Counted from the first letter of the stretch, positions 8,780 through 18,070 are shown. The stretch is DNA of 64,000 nucleotides from Pseudomonas sp. CFII64 (GCF_000416235.1 NZ_ATLO01000049.1:248001-312000); one strand, 5' to 3'. Notes: a model not told the origin generated them from the sequence alone. A program made the numbers and translations.

Positions 8780-9985
8780 TTAAATCAGGGATTCGACGCC
8801 GTGGCGCACGATGCGTTTGTCCAGATCGCCGCCCAGCCAATAGGCCAGGTCGGCTGGGCGTTCGATGTTCCAGGCCACGAAATCGGCGAACTTGCCCACT
8901 TCCAGCGAGCCATGGGTGTCGCCCATGCCCAGCGCCTTGGCGGCATTGATCGTCACGCCCGCGAGGGCTTCTTCGGGTGTCATGCGAAACAGCGTACACG
9001 CCATGTTCAGCATCAGGCGCAATGACAGCGCGGGAGACGTGCCGGGGTTGAGGTCGCTGGCGATAGCGATATCGACGCCATGTTTGCGCAGGGCATCCAT
9101 GGGCGGCAGTTGGGTTTCGCGCAGGAAGTAATAAGCGCCGGGCAGCAACACGGCGACGGTTCCGGCCGCACCCATGGCGATGGCGTCGGCTTCGGTCATG
9201 AACTCCAGATGGTCCGCCGACAACGCCTGATAGCGCGCCGCCAGACTGGAACCCGCCAGGGAGGATAATTGTTCGGCGTGCAATTTCACCGGCAAACCCA
9301 GCTGGCCCGCCGTGATGAACACCTGCTCGACCTGCGCCGGGGAAAACGCCAGGTATTCGCAAAACGCATCCACCGCGTCGACCAGCCCTTCATCGGCCAG
9401 CGCGGGGAGCATTTCGCTGCAGATGTGGTTGATGTAGTCGTCGGCGCGGTCGGTGTATTCCGGCGGCAAGGCATGAGCGGCCAGGCAGGTGCTGCGCACG
9501 GTGATCGGCAATGTGTTGCCCAGGCGGCGGATGACCCGCAGCAGCTTGCGCTCATTGGCCAGGTCCAGGCCGTAGCCGGACTTCATCTCGACTGTGGTCA
9601 CGCCGTCCTTGAGCAAATGCCGCAGGCGATTTTCCGCGCTGGCGTACAACTCGTCTTCGCTGGCAGCGCGAGTCGCACGCACGGTGCTGGCAATGCCGCC
9701 GCCGGCTGCGGCGATCTCGGCGTAGCTCACCCCTTGCAGGCGCTGCTCGAATTCGCCGCTGCGATTACCGCCGAACACGGTGTGCGTATGGCAGTCGATC
9801 AGCCCCGGCGTGACCCACGCGCCGTTAAGATCAACGACGCTCTCATAGTTCGCCTCGGTCAGCTGTGCTTGAGGCCCGATCCATTCGATACACGCTCCAG
9901 AGGTCACGATGGCGGCATCCTCGATGATCGAGTATTTGCCTTGCGCCATGCTTGCCACATGGCAGTGCTTCCAGAGCGTTTTCAT
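8780..9985 (-). CDS. hutI: Imidazolonepropionase
   Basis: HutI hydrolyses imidazolone-5-propionate to N-formimino-L-glutamate. The 401-residue amidohydrolase has the metal-binding LIDCHTHTVFGGNR (His 66, His 68), KLHAEQLS, SADHLEF and ASDLNPGTSP blocks. It lies 10 bp upstream of hutG and 15 bp downstream of hutT. In several pseudomonads the catalytic histidase gene (hutH2) sits just upstream of hutI, but here only 15 bp separate hutI from the permease gene. Confidence 0.96.
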   Translation of the reverse strand: MKTLWKHCHVASMAQGKYSIIEDAAIVTSGACIEWIGPQAQLTEANYESVVDLNGAWVTPGLIDCHTHTVFGGNRSGEFEQRLQGVSYAEIAAAGGGIASTVRATRAASEDELYASAENRLRHLLKDGVTTVEMKSGYGLDLANERKLLRVIRRLGNTLPITVRSTCLAAHALPPEYTDRADDYINHICSEMLPALADEGLVDAVDAFCEYLAFSPAQVEQVFITAGQLGLPVKLHAEQLSSLAGSSLAARYQALSADHLEFMTEADAIAMGAAGTVAVLLPGAYYFLRETQLPPMDALRKHGVDIAIASDLNPGTSPALSLRLMLNMACTLFRMTPEEALAGVTINAAKALGMGDTHGSLEVGKFADFVAWNIERPADLAYWLGGDLDKRIVRHGVESLI

Positions 9986-10000
9986 TCGGGGCCTCCGAGG

Positions 10001-11398
10001 CTATCGGGTCAGGTTGGTGTTTTTTTGATTATGGATGCCGGGTTTGAACCCGACGTTGTAAGCGACCACCAGCAACATGACCCAAGCCGCACCGACGATC
10101 AGCGCCGCGCGGTTGTCCGGGAAGTAGCCGAGCACGCCGAAGATGAACAGCATGAAAACGATGGCCGCTGCCGGAGCGGCGGGCCAGAACGGCACCGGGA
10201 ATTTCAGCTGCGCGACTTCTTCGCGACTCATGGCGCGGCGCATCGCCACTTGCGTCAGCAGAATCATCAGCCAGACCCAGACAGTGGCGAAGGTGGCCAG
10301 CGAAGCGATCAGCAGGAACACGTTTTCCGGGATCAGGTAATTGAGCAGCACACCACCGAGCAAGGCGATGCCCATCACCAGCACGGTCATCCACGGCACG
10401 CCTTGTTTCGACAGTCGGGAAAAGCTTTTGGGTGCCTGGCCCTGTTGGGACAGGCCATACATCATGCGCCCGGCGCCGAAGATATCGCTGTTGATCGCTG
10501 ACACAGCGGCGGAAATCACCACGATATTCAGCAGCGCGGCGGCCCATGGAATCCCAAGGCTGGAGAAAATCTGCACGAACGGGCTGTTGGCCTTGGTGAT
10601 CTGCGACCAGGGAAACAGCGACATCAGCACGAACAGCGTCAGCACGTAGAACAGCAGGATGCGTAGCGGCACCGCGTTGATCGCGCGCGGGATGGTGTGT
10701 TGCGGATCCTGCGCTTCGCCCGCCGTGATGCCGATGATTTCGATGCCGCCGAACGCGAACATCACCACCGCGAAACAGGCAATCAGGCCGCCGATACCGT
10801 TGGGCATGAAGCCGCCGTGGCTCCACAGATTGCTGACGCTGGGCACGGTTTCTGCGCCCGTCAGAGTGACGCCGAACAGCAACAGGCCGAAACCGGCAAC
10901 GATCATCGCGACAATGGCGCTGACCTTGAGCAGCGACAGCCAGAACTCGGTTTCGCCGAATACCTTGACGTTGCACAGGTTCAGCGCACCGATCAGGAAC
11001 ACGATGCCCAGCACCCAGATCCAGCGCGGCACATCCGGGAACCAGAAGCCCATATAAATGCCGAAGGCGGTCACGTCGGCGAGGCAGACGATGATCATTT
11101 CAAAGGCGTAGGTCCAGCCCAGAACAAAGCCCGCCATCGGTCCCAGATACGTGCTGGCGTATTCGCTGAACGAGCCCGCCACCGGATTGTGCACCGCCAT
11201 TTCGCCCAGGGCGCGCATGACCATGAACACCGCCGCGCCGCCGATCAGGTAGGCGAGCAACACTGCCGGCCCGGCCATCTGGATGGCCGAGGCCGAACCG
11301 TAGAACAGCCCGGTGCCAATCGCCGATCCCAGCGCCATGAAGCGAATGTGACGGGCCGACAGCCCGCGTTTCAAACCTTGTTGTGACGTCATTTCCAA
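10001..11398 (-). CDS. hutT: HutT, APC-family histidine permease
   Basis: A 465-residue amino-acid permease of the APC superfamily with about 12 membrane segments. The family's first segment shows FMALGSAIGTGLFYGSA, followed by GEMAVHNPVAGSFSEYA. Position inside the hut operon and similarity to Pseudomonas HutT suggest histidine as substrate; specificity cannot be read from the sequence. A urocanate permease gene (hutTu), often found beside hutU, is absent from this window. Confidence 0.88.
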   Translation of the reverse strand: MEMTSQQGLKRGLSARHIRFMALGSAIGTGLFYGSASAIQMAGPAVLLAYLIGGAAVFMVMRALGEMAVHNPVAGSFSEYASTYLGPMAGFVLGWTYAFEMIIVCLADVTAFGIYMGFWFPDVPRWIWVLGIVFLIGALNLCNVKVFGETEFWLSLLKVSAIVAMIVAGFGLLLFGVTLTGAETVPSVSNLWSHGGFMPNGIGGLIACFAVVMFAFGGIEIIGITAGEAQDPQHTIPRAINAVPLRILLFYVLTLFVLMSLFPWSQITKANSPFVQIFSSLGIPWAAALLNIVVISAAVSAINSDIFGAGRMMYGLSQQGQAPKSFSRLSKQGVPWMTVLVMGIALLGGVLLNYLIPENVFLLIASLATFATVWVWLMILLTQVAMRRAMSREEVAQLKFPVPFWPAAPAAAIVFMLFIFGVLGYFPDNRAALIVGAAWVMLLVVAYNVGFKPGIHNQKNTNLTR

Positions 11399-11511
11399 TC
11401 CAATTCCGTTCTTTCCAGCGAACTGCCAGTTGTTCAGGGCGGCAAGGATAACCGCTTGGCTGCGTTGCTCGAATCAACGTGTGTCGGGTGTCGCCTGGCT
11501 GACATCTCGTG

Positions 11512-13188
11512 TCACGGATGTCTATACGTCTTGGGGTCGCCATCAATGTTGTTCGTTGGAGCGAGGCTTGCCCGCGAAGAGGCCGCTGCATCCGACCGAT
11601 TCGTCGCGTCTGAGCCGTCGTATTCGCGGGCAAGCCTCGCTCCAGCGGTGTTAATGGCTGCTACGTTGCGACAACTGCGATACACCGTTTCCAGCAACGC
11701 TTCACTCCTGAGCAATTCCGCGCTGGCGGCGATGTCCGGGGCGAGCCAGCGGTCTTCGTCGTAGGCCGGGACCTGTTCGCGCAGCAGGCGCCAGGCGACG
11801 TCGGTGCCGACGCCAAAACGCTGGCCCTTGAGGAATTCGAACGCCTGGGCCGCCAGTAAATATTCGATAGCCAGAATCTGCGTGGCGTTATCCAGCACCC
11901 GGTGCAGTTTCAGCGCCGCGTTGGTGCCCATGCTCAGGTGATCTTCCTGTAAGCCGGAGGTCACGTAATTGTCGGTGACCGCCGGTTGCGCCAGTTGCCG
12001 GTTTTCCGCGCACAGCGACGCGGCGACGTACTGGACGATCATCATCCCCGAGTTGACCCCCGGCTGGCTGACCAGAAACGCTGGCAAACCGCTGACCGTC
12101 GGGTTGATCAGGCGATCCAGGCGACGCTCGGCGATTGAGCCCAGTTCCGCCACGGCAATCGCCAGCAAATCCGCCGCCATCGCCACGGATTGACCGTGCG
12201 GGTTGGCCTGGGACACCACGCGATACGCTTCGGGCGTGCCCAGCAATAACGGGTTGTCAGTTGCGGAATTCAGCTCGATTTCGATCTGCCGGGTTGCATG
12301 GGCCAGCTGATCGCGAGTGGCGCCATGGACCTGCGGAATCGAACGAATGCTCAGCGCGTCCTGAGTACGAATACCCTGGCTGTTGGCGAGCACTTCGCTG
12401 CCATCGAGCAGGCTGCGCAGGTTGCTGCCGACGATCTGCATGCCGGGATGCGGTTTAAGCGCGATGATTTCTGCGTCGAAAGCATTCAGTTGGCCGCGCA
12501 GCGCTTCGAAGCTCATGGCGCCGACCACATCGGCCCAGTGCGTCAGGCGTTGCGCGTCGGCGATGGCCAGGCAGCTCAAACCGGTCATGCACGGCGTGCC
12601 GTTGACCAGACACAAGCCGTCCTTGGCGCCGAGGACCACCGGGCTCAGGCCTTCAGCGTCCAGCGCCTGCAAGGCCGGCATGATGTGGCCGCGATAGCTG
12701 ACGTTGCCGACACCCAGCAGCGCGATGCCGATGTGCGCCATGTGCGTGAGGTAGCCGACCGAACCCTGGGACGGAACCTGCGGAGTAATCTGCCGGTTGA
12801 GCAAGGTCAGCAAGGCTTCGACCACTTGCCGATGCAGGCCGGACTTGCCCTGGGTGTAATTGATGATTGCCGCGCAGATGATCGCTCGGGTCTGTTCATC
12901 GGGCAGCGCCGCGCCAACGCCGCAGGCATGGCTGAGCAAGGTGTTGCGTGACAGCTGGCTCAACTGCTCGCCATGCAGCGAGACGTTGCACAACGCGCCC
13001 AGCCCGGTATTCACGCCATAAGCGCGCTCGCCGCTGGCGACGATGCATTCGACGATGGCCTGTGCATTGTCGATTCGCGCCCAGGCGCTGGCCGACAGGC
13101 TCAAGTGCGCGCCGTTACGGGCCACCGCAACCACATCCTGCCAACGCAGCGGGCCTTCGCCGATTACGATTTCTTCAACTGGCGACAT
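11512..13188 (-). CDS. hutH: HutH-like aromatic amino acid lyase homologue lacking the MIO triad
   Basis: A 558-residue homologue of histidine ammonia-lyase that keeps the fold: YGVNTGLG (57-64), GVNSGMMIVQ (377-386) and QEDHLSM (414-420). The catalytic loop GSVG (142-145) is followed directly by YLTHMAH, where true histidases have ASGDLAPLAH, so the Ala-Ser-Gly that forms the MIO cofactor is missing. The position of the catalytic Tyr in YSLR is Leu 279 (LSIR). Native homology ends near residue 513; residues of about 515-543 are encoded by an inserted REP-like palindrome, and 544-558 run to a chance stop. It sits just downstream of hutV, the hutH1/PA5093 position. Histidase activity is doubtful. 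Confidence 0.8.
   Translation of the reverse strand: MSPVEEIVIGEGPLRWQDVVAVARNGAHLSLSASAWARIDNAQAIVECIVASGERAYGVNTGLGALCNVSLHGEQLSQLSRNTLLSHACGVGAALPDEQTRAIICAAIINYTQGKSGLHRQVVEALLTLLNRQITPQVPSQGSVGYLTHMAHIGIALLGVGNVSYRGHIMPALQALDAEGLSPVVLGAKDGLCLVNGTPCMTGLSCLAIADAQRLTHWADVVGAMSFEALRGQLNAFDAEIIALKPHPGMQIVGSNLRSLLDGSEVLANSQGIRTQDALSIRSIPQVHGATRDQLAHATRQIEIELNSATDNPLLLGTPEAYRVVSQANPHGQSVAMAADLLAIAVAELGSIAERRLDRLINPTVSGLPAFLVSQPGVNSGMMIVQYVAASLCAENRQLAQPAVTDNYVTSGLQEDHLSMGTNAALKLHRVLDNATQILAIEYLLAAQAFEFLKGQRFGVGTDVAWRLLREQVPAYDEDRWLAPDIAASAELLRSEALLETVYRSCRNVAAINTAGARLAREYDGSDATNRSDAAASSRASLAPTNNIDGDPKTYRHP
11556..11643. repeat. REP-like palindrome forming the hutH 3' end
   Basis: The arms TTGGAGCGAGGCTTGCCCGC and GCGGGCAAGCCTCGCTCCA flank about 40 bp. 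It belongs to the GGAGCGAGGCTTGCCCGCGAA family also seen at 24568, 43142 and 54046. Unlike those copies it is read through as protein, extending HutH. Confidence 0.9.
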
Positions 13189-13199
13189 CTCGAACGTCC

Positions 13200-14030
13200 T
13201 TACAAAGTGACCGCACGACGCTGCACGAAACGATCTACGTAATCATCTGCAGGGGAGTGGAGGATTTCTTTTGGGGTGCCGACCTGAATCAGGCGGCCAT
13301 CCTTGAGGATCGCGATCCGGTTGCCGATGCGCACGGCTTCGTCCAGATCGTGGGTGATGAACACGATGGTTTTCTTCAGGGCGCTTTGCAGTTCCAGCAA
13401 CTGATCCTGCATCTCGGCGCGAATCAGCGGATCCAGGGCGCTGAACGCTTCATCCATCAGAATGATGTCGGTGTCCGCCGCCAGGGCTCGCGCCAGACCG
13501 ACCCGTTGGCGCATGCCGCCGGAGAGCTGATGCGGGTATTTGTTTTCGTAGCCTTTGAGACCCACGGTGCTGATCCAGTGCAATGCGCGCTCGACGCAAT
13601 GCTCTTTGGTCTCGCCGCGTACTTTCAGGCCGTAGGCGACGTTGTCCTGCACGGTCTTGTGCGGCAGCAGGCCGAAACTCTGGAACACCATGCTGATCTT
13701 GTGCCGACGGAATTGGCGCAAGGCTTCCATGTCGTAGGTCAGAATGTTCTCGCCATCGACGAGGATTTCGCCGCTGGTGGGATCGATCAGCCGATTGAAA
13801 TGGCGCACCAGCGTCGATTTGCCCGAGCCGGAAAGGCCCATGATCACGAAAATTTCGCCGCTGCCAATCGACAGGGACAGGTCGTTCACGCCGACCACGC
13901 AGCCTGTCTGTGCCAGGACCTGATCCTTGCTCTGATTCTGGCGGACCATGTTCAGCGCGTCCTGGGCGCGGCTGCCGAAAATCTTGTAGACGTTCTTGAC
14001 CACGATTTTATTCGGTTCAACGCTCATCAT
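13200..14030 (-). CDS. hutV: HutV, ATPase of a ProV-like uptake transporter
   Basis: A 276-residue ABC ATPase of the quaternary-amine/glycine-betaine (ProV) type. It has Walker A GLSGSGKST, the signature LSGGMRQR, Walker B DIILMDEAFSALDP and the switch His in FITHDLDEA. The C-terminal CBS pair of osmoregulated ProV proteins is absent. It overlaps hutW by 4 bp and is followed by hutH. Placement in the hut operon points to histidine, or a related import, rather than osmoprotection. Confidence 0.9.
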   Translation of the reverse strand: MMSVEPNKIVVKNVYKIFGSRAQDALNMVRQNQSKDQVLAQTGCVVGVNDLSLSIGSGEIFVIMGLSGSGKSTLVRHFNRLIDPTSGEILVDGENILTYDMEALRQFRRHKISMVFQSFGLLPHKTVQDNVAYGLKVRGETKEHCVERALHWISTVGLKGYENKYPHQLSGGMRQRVGLARALAADTDIILMDEAFSALDPLIRAEMQDQLLELQSALKKTIVFITHDLDEAVRIGNRIAILKDGRLIQVGTPKEILHSPADDYVDRFVQRRAVTL

Positions 14031-14878
14031 TTGTTCGCCTCATGCCGTGGGCGGCCATAGGCCTGAGTGATGCGGTCGATCACCACCGCGAGAATCACGA
14101 TGGCCAGACCGGCTTCCAGCCCGCGCCCGACGTTGAGTGTCTGAATCCCTACCAGTACGTCTTCGCCCAGTCCGCGAGCGCCGATCATTGACGCGATGAC
14201 CACCATCGACAGCGCCATCATCGTGGTCTGGTTGATCCCGGCCATGATGCTCGGCAGGGCCAGCGGCAGTTGCACGCCAAACAGTTGCTGCCAGCGATTG
14301 GCACCGAACGCGTTGATCGCTTCCATGACTTCGCCATCGACCTGGCGAATGCCCAGGTCCGTCAGGCGAATCAGCGGCGGCGCGGCGTAGATCACGGTGG
14401 CGAAAATCGCCGGCACCTTGCCCAGGCCGAACAGCATCAGCACCGGGATCAGGTACACGAAGCTGGGCATGGTCTGCATGATGTCCAGCAGCGGCATGAG
14501 AAACGAACGCAGGCGATTGCTGCGCGCCGACAGAATGCCCAGCGGTATGCCGATGACCACCGAAATCAACGTGGCGACCAGCATCAGCGCCAGGGTCTGC
14601 ATGAGTTTGTCCCACAAGCCGACCGCGCCCACCAGAAACAGCAGGCCGACGATCACGGCAGTGGTGGTCCATTTACGCGTCGCATGCCAGGCAATGCCGC
14701 CGACAATGGCGAGCAACACCCACCATGGTGCGACGCGCAGCAAACCTTCAAGCCGGACGATGGCCCACAGCAGCGTGTCGGAAATGTGCCTGAACACATC
14801 GCCATAATTGGTGACCAGCTTGTCAACCCAGTCATTGACCCAGTTGGCGATGGAGAACGTGAAGCTTTCGGGGAACAT
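14027..14878 (-). CDS. hutW: HutW, permease of a ProW-like uptake transporter
   Basis: A 283-residue inner-membrane permease with about six hydrophobic segments and the ProW-type cytoplasmic EAA loop (GEVMEAINAFGANRWQ). It precedes hutV with a 4-bp overlap, so the two are translationally coupled. The partner binding-protein gene hutX lies upstream, separated by a 195-bp gap filled with REP-like sequence. Confidence 0.9.
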   Translation of the reverse strand: MFPESFTFSIANWVNDWVDKLVTNYGDVFRHISDTLLWAIVRLEGLLRVAPWWVLLAIVGGIAWHATRKWTTTAVIVGLLFLVGAVGLWDKLMQTLALMLVATLISVVIGIPLGILSARSNRLRSFLMPLLDIMQTMPSFVYLIPVLMLFGLGKVPAIFATVIYAAPPLIRLTDLGIRQVDGEVMEAINAFGANRWQQLFGVQLPLALPSIMAGINQTTMMALSMVVIASMIGARGLGEDVLVGIQTLNVGRGLEAGLAIVILAVVIDRITQAYGRPRHEANK

Positions 14879-14912
14879 AAAGGTGCTCTCTTACTGGATT
14901 GCAGTTGACCTG

Positions 14913-15064
14913 TGGGACCGGCTTCACCCGGGATGAAGCCTGGATTGCGGTTGATCTGCAGGACCGGCTTCAGCCGGGAGGACGCCGGTGCATTCGCTGC
15001 ACATCTCCCGGCTAAAGCCGGTCCTACGGGGTTGTGCCGCCTTCCCGGCTAAAGCCGATCCCAC
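14913..15064. repeat. Composite REP cluster between hutX and hutW
   Basis: Four REP arms of the GACCGGCTTCAGCCGGGA family lie here, two in each orientation. The first two lie in a 46-bp tandem repeat (CTGGATTGCAGTTGACCTG at 14895 versus CTGGATTGCGGTTGATCTG at 14941). The cluster fills the hutX-hutW gap and can form strong hairpins in the hut transcript. Confidence 0.88.
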
Positions 15065-15073
15065 ACTTTGCCT

Positions 15074-16042
15074 TTACAACGAAGCATCAACCTTTTTGGC
15101 CGCTTCTTCGCTGACCCAGGCGTGCCAGACTTCAGGATGTTCCTTGAGGAAGATCTTCGCCAGTTTCGGCGACTCGATGCGATCCTTGGTCATCCGCGCC
15201 AGGTTCTGGTTCAGCAGATCAATCGGGATGTTGACCTTTTCCATCACCGCCACCAGCTCCGGTGCCTGCTCGTGGAAGGCTTTGGACAGGCCGACCTTGA
15301 TGTCGATGGTCTTGTTCACCCCGGCTTTCTCTTCAAGACGAACCATGTCCACCTGGCCCATCAGCGGCGTCGGCGACCAGTAGTACGTCAGGATCGGCTC
15401 GCCACGTTTGTAGCTGGACAGAATCGCCGCATCCAGCGCCGGGCCGGTGCCTGGGCGGAAGTTGGTGTACTTGCTTTCCAGGCCGTAGCTCTTGAGCATC
15501 TCGGAGTTTTCCAGCTCGCAGGTCCAGCCTGCCGGGCAGTTGTAGAAACGGCCCTTGTCTGGTTCTTCGGCATCTTTGAACAAGGTCGAATACTGGGCCA
15601 GATCGCTGATCGACTTGAGGTTTGGCGCCTTGGCTTCCAGCTTGCGCTTGGCATCGCCTTCGATCACATAGCGCGGCACGTACCAGCCTTCGATTGCGCC
15701 TTTGACCGGCGCACCGACACCCACGACTTTCCCGGCTTTCTCGGCCTTGTTCCAGACTTCGCTGCGGCCTACCCATTCCTCGGCGAACACCTGAATGTCA
15801 TTGGTGCTCAAAGCATTTTCCATGGTGATGGAGTTGCCAGGCAGGCTGTCGACTTCACAGCCGTAGCCTTTGTTCAGCACAACCTGCAGCACGTCGGTCA
15901 GCAGCATTGCGCTTTCCCAGTTCAGACCGGCGAATTTCACCGGCTTGCCAGACTCGCACCAGCCAGCTGCCTGGCTTGCACCGGCAGCGGTGAGCATTCC
16001 CAGGCAAAGCGTCGTGGAAAGCAGGGCCTTGTTCATTTTCAT
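15074..16042 (-). CDS. hutX: HutX, periplasmic binding protein of the HutXWV transporter
   Basis: A 322-residue ProX/OpuAC-type substrate-binding protein. A signal peptide (lysines, then LLSTTLCLGMLTAAGASQA) should be cut near residue 26. Family blocks include KFAGLNWESAMLLTDVLQVVL, EEWVGR and PILTYYWSPTPLMGQ, where aromatic residues line ligand pockets in this family. A GGAG site lies 8 nt before the ATG. Ligand identity (histidine or a related compound) is inferred from context. Confidence 0.9.
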   Translation of the reverse strand: MKMNKALLSTTLCLGMLTAAGASQAAGWCESGKPVKFAGLNWESAMLLTDVLQVVLNKGYGCEVDSLPGNSITMENALSTNDIQVFAEEWVGRSEVWNKAEKAGKVVGVGAPVKGAIEGWYVPRYVIEGDAKRKLEAKAPNLKSISDLAQYSTLFKDAEEPDKGRFYNCPAGWTCELENSEMLKSYGLESKYTNFRPGTGPALDAAILSSYKRGEPILTYYWSPTPLMGQVDMVRLEEKAGVNKTIDIKVGLSKAFHEQAPELVAVMEKVNIPIDLLNQNLARMTKDRIESPKLAKIFLKEHPEVWHAWVSEEAAKKVDASL

Positions 16043-16184
16043 TATTGAAGCTCCGAGTCAGGAAATGGGATTGGCAGTTTCCGATCAAAAACAGGCATCC
16101 GGCCCGACGCTTGGACACTTGATGGTCCTGAGCGTTGTTGTCCCTGCTGGTGTTACTGGCTCATATCAAACATCGAATGTATCC

Positions 16185-16236
16185 GTAGGACCGGCTTCAG
16201 CCGGGAGAGCGCCCTCCCGGCTGAAGCCGGTCCTAC
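16185..16236. repeat. Compact REP hairpin between hutU and hutX
   Basis: Almost perfect inverted arms, GTAGGACCGGCTTCAGCCGG and CCGGCTGAAGCCGGTCCTAC, are separated by about 12 bp, 16 bp downstream of the hutU stop. It may stabilise or attenuate the hutU transcript ahead of the transporter genes. Confidence 0.9.
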
Positions 16237-16251
16237 GGGCATCTGTTTGTT

Positions 16252-17937
16252 TCAGCTGCCAATCATCGGCAGGTTCAAGCCCTTCTCGTTGGCGCAGTCA
16301 ATTGCGATCTGATAACCCGCATCGGCGTGACGCATCACGCCCGTCGCCGGGTCGTTATGCAGGACGCGAGCTATGCGTTCGGCGGCTTCGTCAGTGCCGT
16401 CGCAGACGATGACCATGCCCGAGTGCTGGGAAAAGCCCATGCCGACGCCGCCACCGTGGTGCAGTGAAACCCAGGTCGCGCCGCTCGCGGTATTGAGCAG
16501 GGCGTTGAGCAGCGGCCAGTCGGACACTGCATCTGAGCCGTCCTGCATCGATTCAGTTTCACGATTCGGACTGGCGACCGAGCCGGAGTCCAGATGGTCG
16601 CGGCCAATCACCACCGGCGCCGACAGTTCGCCGCTGCGGACCATTTCGTTGAACGCCAGGCCGAGCATGGCGCGCTGGCCCAGGCCGACCCAGCAAATCC
16701 GCGCCGGAAGACCCTGAAACGCAATGCGCTCGCGGGCCATGTTCAGCCAATTGTGCAAGTGAGCGTCATCCGGGATCAGCTCCTTGACCTTGGCGTCAGT
16801 CTTGTAGATATCTTCCGGGTCGCCGGACAAAGCTGCCCAACGGAACGGTCCTACGCCACGGCAGAACAACGGACGAATGTAGGCGGGAACAAATCCCGGG
16901 AAGTCGAAGGCATTTTCTACGCCTTCTTCCTTGGCCATCTGACGAATGTTGTTGCCATAGTCGAACGTCGGAATGCCCATTTTCTGGAACGCGAGCATGG
17001 CTTCGACGTGGACCGCCATGGATTGCTTGGCAGCTTTGACCACCGCAGCCGGTTCGGTCAGCGAGCGGGCGCGGTACTCGTCCCAGCTCCAGCCTTTTGG
17101 CAGATATCCATTGAGCGGGTCGTGGGCGCTGGTCTGGTCGGTGACCATGTCCGGGCGCACGCCGCGACGGACCATTTCCGGAAGAATTTCGGCAGCGTTG
17201 CCACACAGCGCGATGGAAATAGCCTTGCCTTCAGCGGTGTATCTGGCGATGCGTGCGAGGGCGTCGTCCAGGTCCACGGCTTGCTCGTCGACGTAACGGG
17301 TCTTGAGGCGGAAGTCGATGCGGCTCTGCTGGCATTCGATGTTCAGCGAGCTGGCACCGGCCATGCCTGCTGCCAACGGTTGCGCGCCGCCCATGCCGCC
17401 CAGGCCTGCGGTCAGCACCCATTTGCCCTTGAGGCTGCCGTTGTAATGCTGGCGACCGGCCTCGACGAAGGTTTCGTAAGTGCCTTGCACGATGCCCTGG
17501 CTGCCGATGTAGATCCAGCTGCCGGCGGTCATCTGGCCATACATCGCCAGGCCCTTGGCATCCAGCTCGTTGAAGTGTTCCCAGCTGGCCCAGTGCGGCA
17601 CCAGGTTGGAGTTGGCGATCAGCACACGGGGCGCGTTGCTGTGGGTCTTGAACACGCCGACCGGTTTGCCGGACTGAATCAACAGGGTTTCGTCGTCATT
17701 CAGGTTGGTCAGGCTTTCGACGATCTTGTCGTAGCATTCCCAATTGCGCGCGGCGCGACCGATGCCGCCATAAACCACCAATTCCTTGGGGTTCTCGGCA
17801 ACTTCCGGATCGAGATTGTTCATCAGCATGCGCAGCGGTGCTTCGGTCATCCAGCTTTTGGCAGTGAGCTGGGTGCCACGGGCAGCACGTACTTCGACGT
17901 CACGGTAGCGGGTCCAGTGTTGGTTATTCTCGGTCAC
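16252..17937 (-). CDS. hutU: Urocanate hydratase
   Basis: HutU (urocanase) hydrates urocanate to imidazolonepropionate using tightly bound NAD+. The 561-residue sequence is full length, with the cofactor-binding loop TAGLGGMGGAQPLAAGMAG, ALCGNAAEILPEM, DQTSAHDPLNGY and the C-terminal HHGGGVGMGFSQH signature. It is the first gene of the leftward hut operon. Upstream are a sigma-54-like promoter (18075-18091) and a HutC-type palindrome (18057-18070). Confidence 0.97.
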   Translation of the reverse strand: MTENNQHWTRYRDVEVRAARGTQLTAKSWMTEAPLRMLMNNLDPEVAENPKELVVYGGIGRAARNWECYDKIVESLTNLNDDETLLIQSGKPVGVFKTHSNAPRVLIANSNLVPHWASWEHFNELDAKGLAMYGQMTAGSWIYIGSQGIVQGTYETFVEAGRQHYNGSLKGKWVLTAGLGGMGGAQPLAAGMAGASSLNIECQQSRIDFRLKTRYVDEQAVDLDDALARIARYTAEGKAISIALCGNAAEILPEMVRRGVRPDMVTDQTSAHDPLNGYLPKGWSWDEYRARSLTEPAAVVKAAKQSMAVHVEAMLAFQKMGIPTFDYGNNIRQMAKEEGVENAFDFPGFVPAYIRPLFCRGVGPFRWAALSGDPEDIYKTDAKVKELIPDDAHLHNWLNMARERIAFQGLPARICWVGLGQRAMLGLAFNEMVRSGELSAPVVIGRDHLDSGSVASPNRETESMQDGSDAVSDWPLLNALLNTASGATWVSLHHGGGVGMGFSQHSGMVIVCDGTDEAAERIARVLHNDPATGVMRHADAGYQIAIDCANEKGLNLPMIGS

Positions 17938-18056
17938 GAACGAACTCCTCAGCGATCAATCCGGCCCCGCCTTCAGATGGCGAGCGGGCAATTGGGGTCA
18001 GTGCGGCGCAGGCATCGATTGACTGTAGCAGGGGTCATTCGATGCACTTGGCTTTA

Positions 18057-18070
18057 CTTGTACATACAAG
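18057..18070. promoter_or_regulatory. HutC-type operator upstream of hutU
   Basis: CTTGTACATACAAG is a 14-bp inverted repeat, read CTTGTATGTACAAG on the hutU strand, which matches the known TGTA-N2-TACA core of Pseudomonas HutC sites. It lies just downstream of the -12 box, so bound HutC would cover the expected transcription start. Confidence 0.85.
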
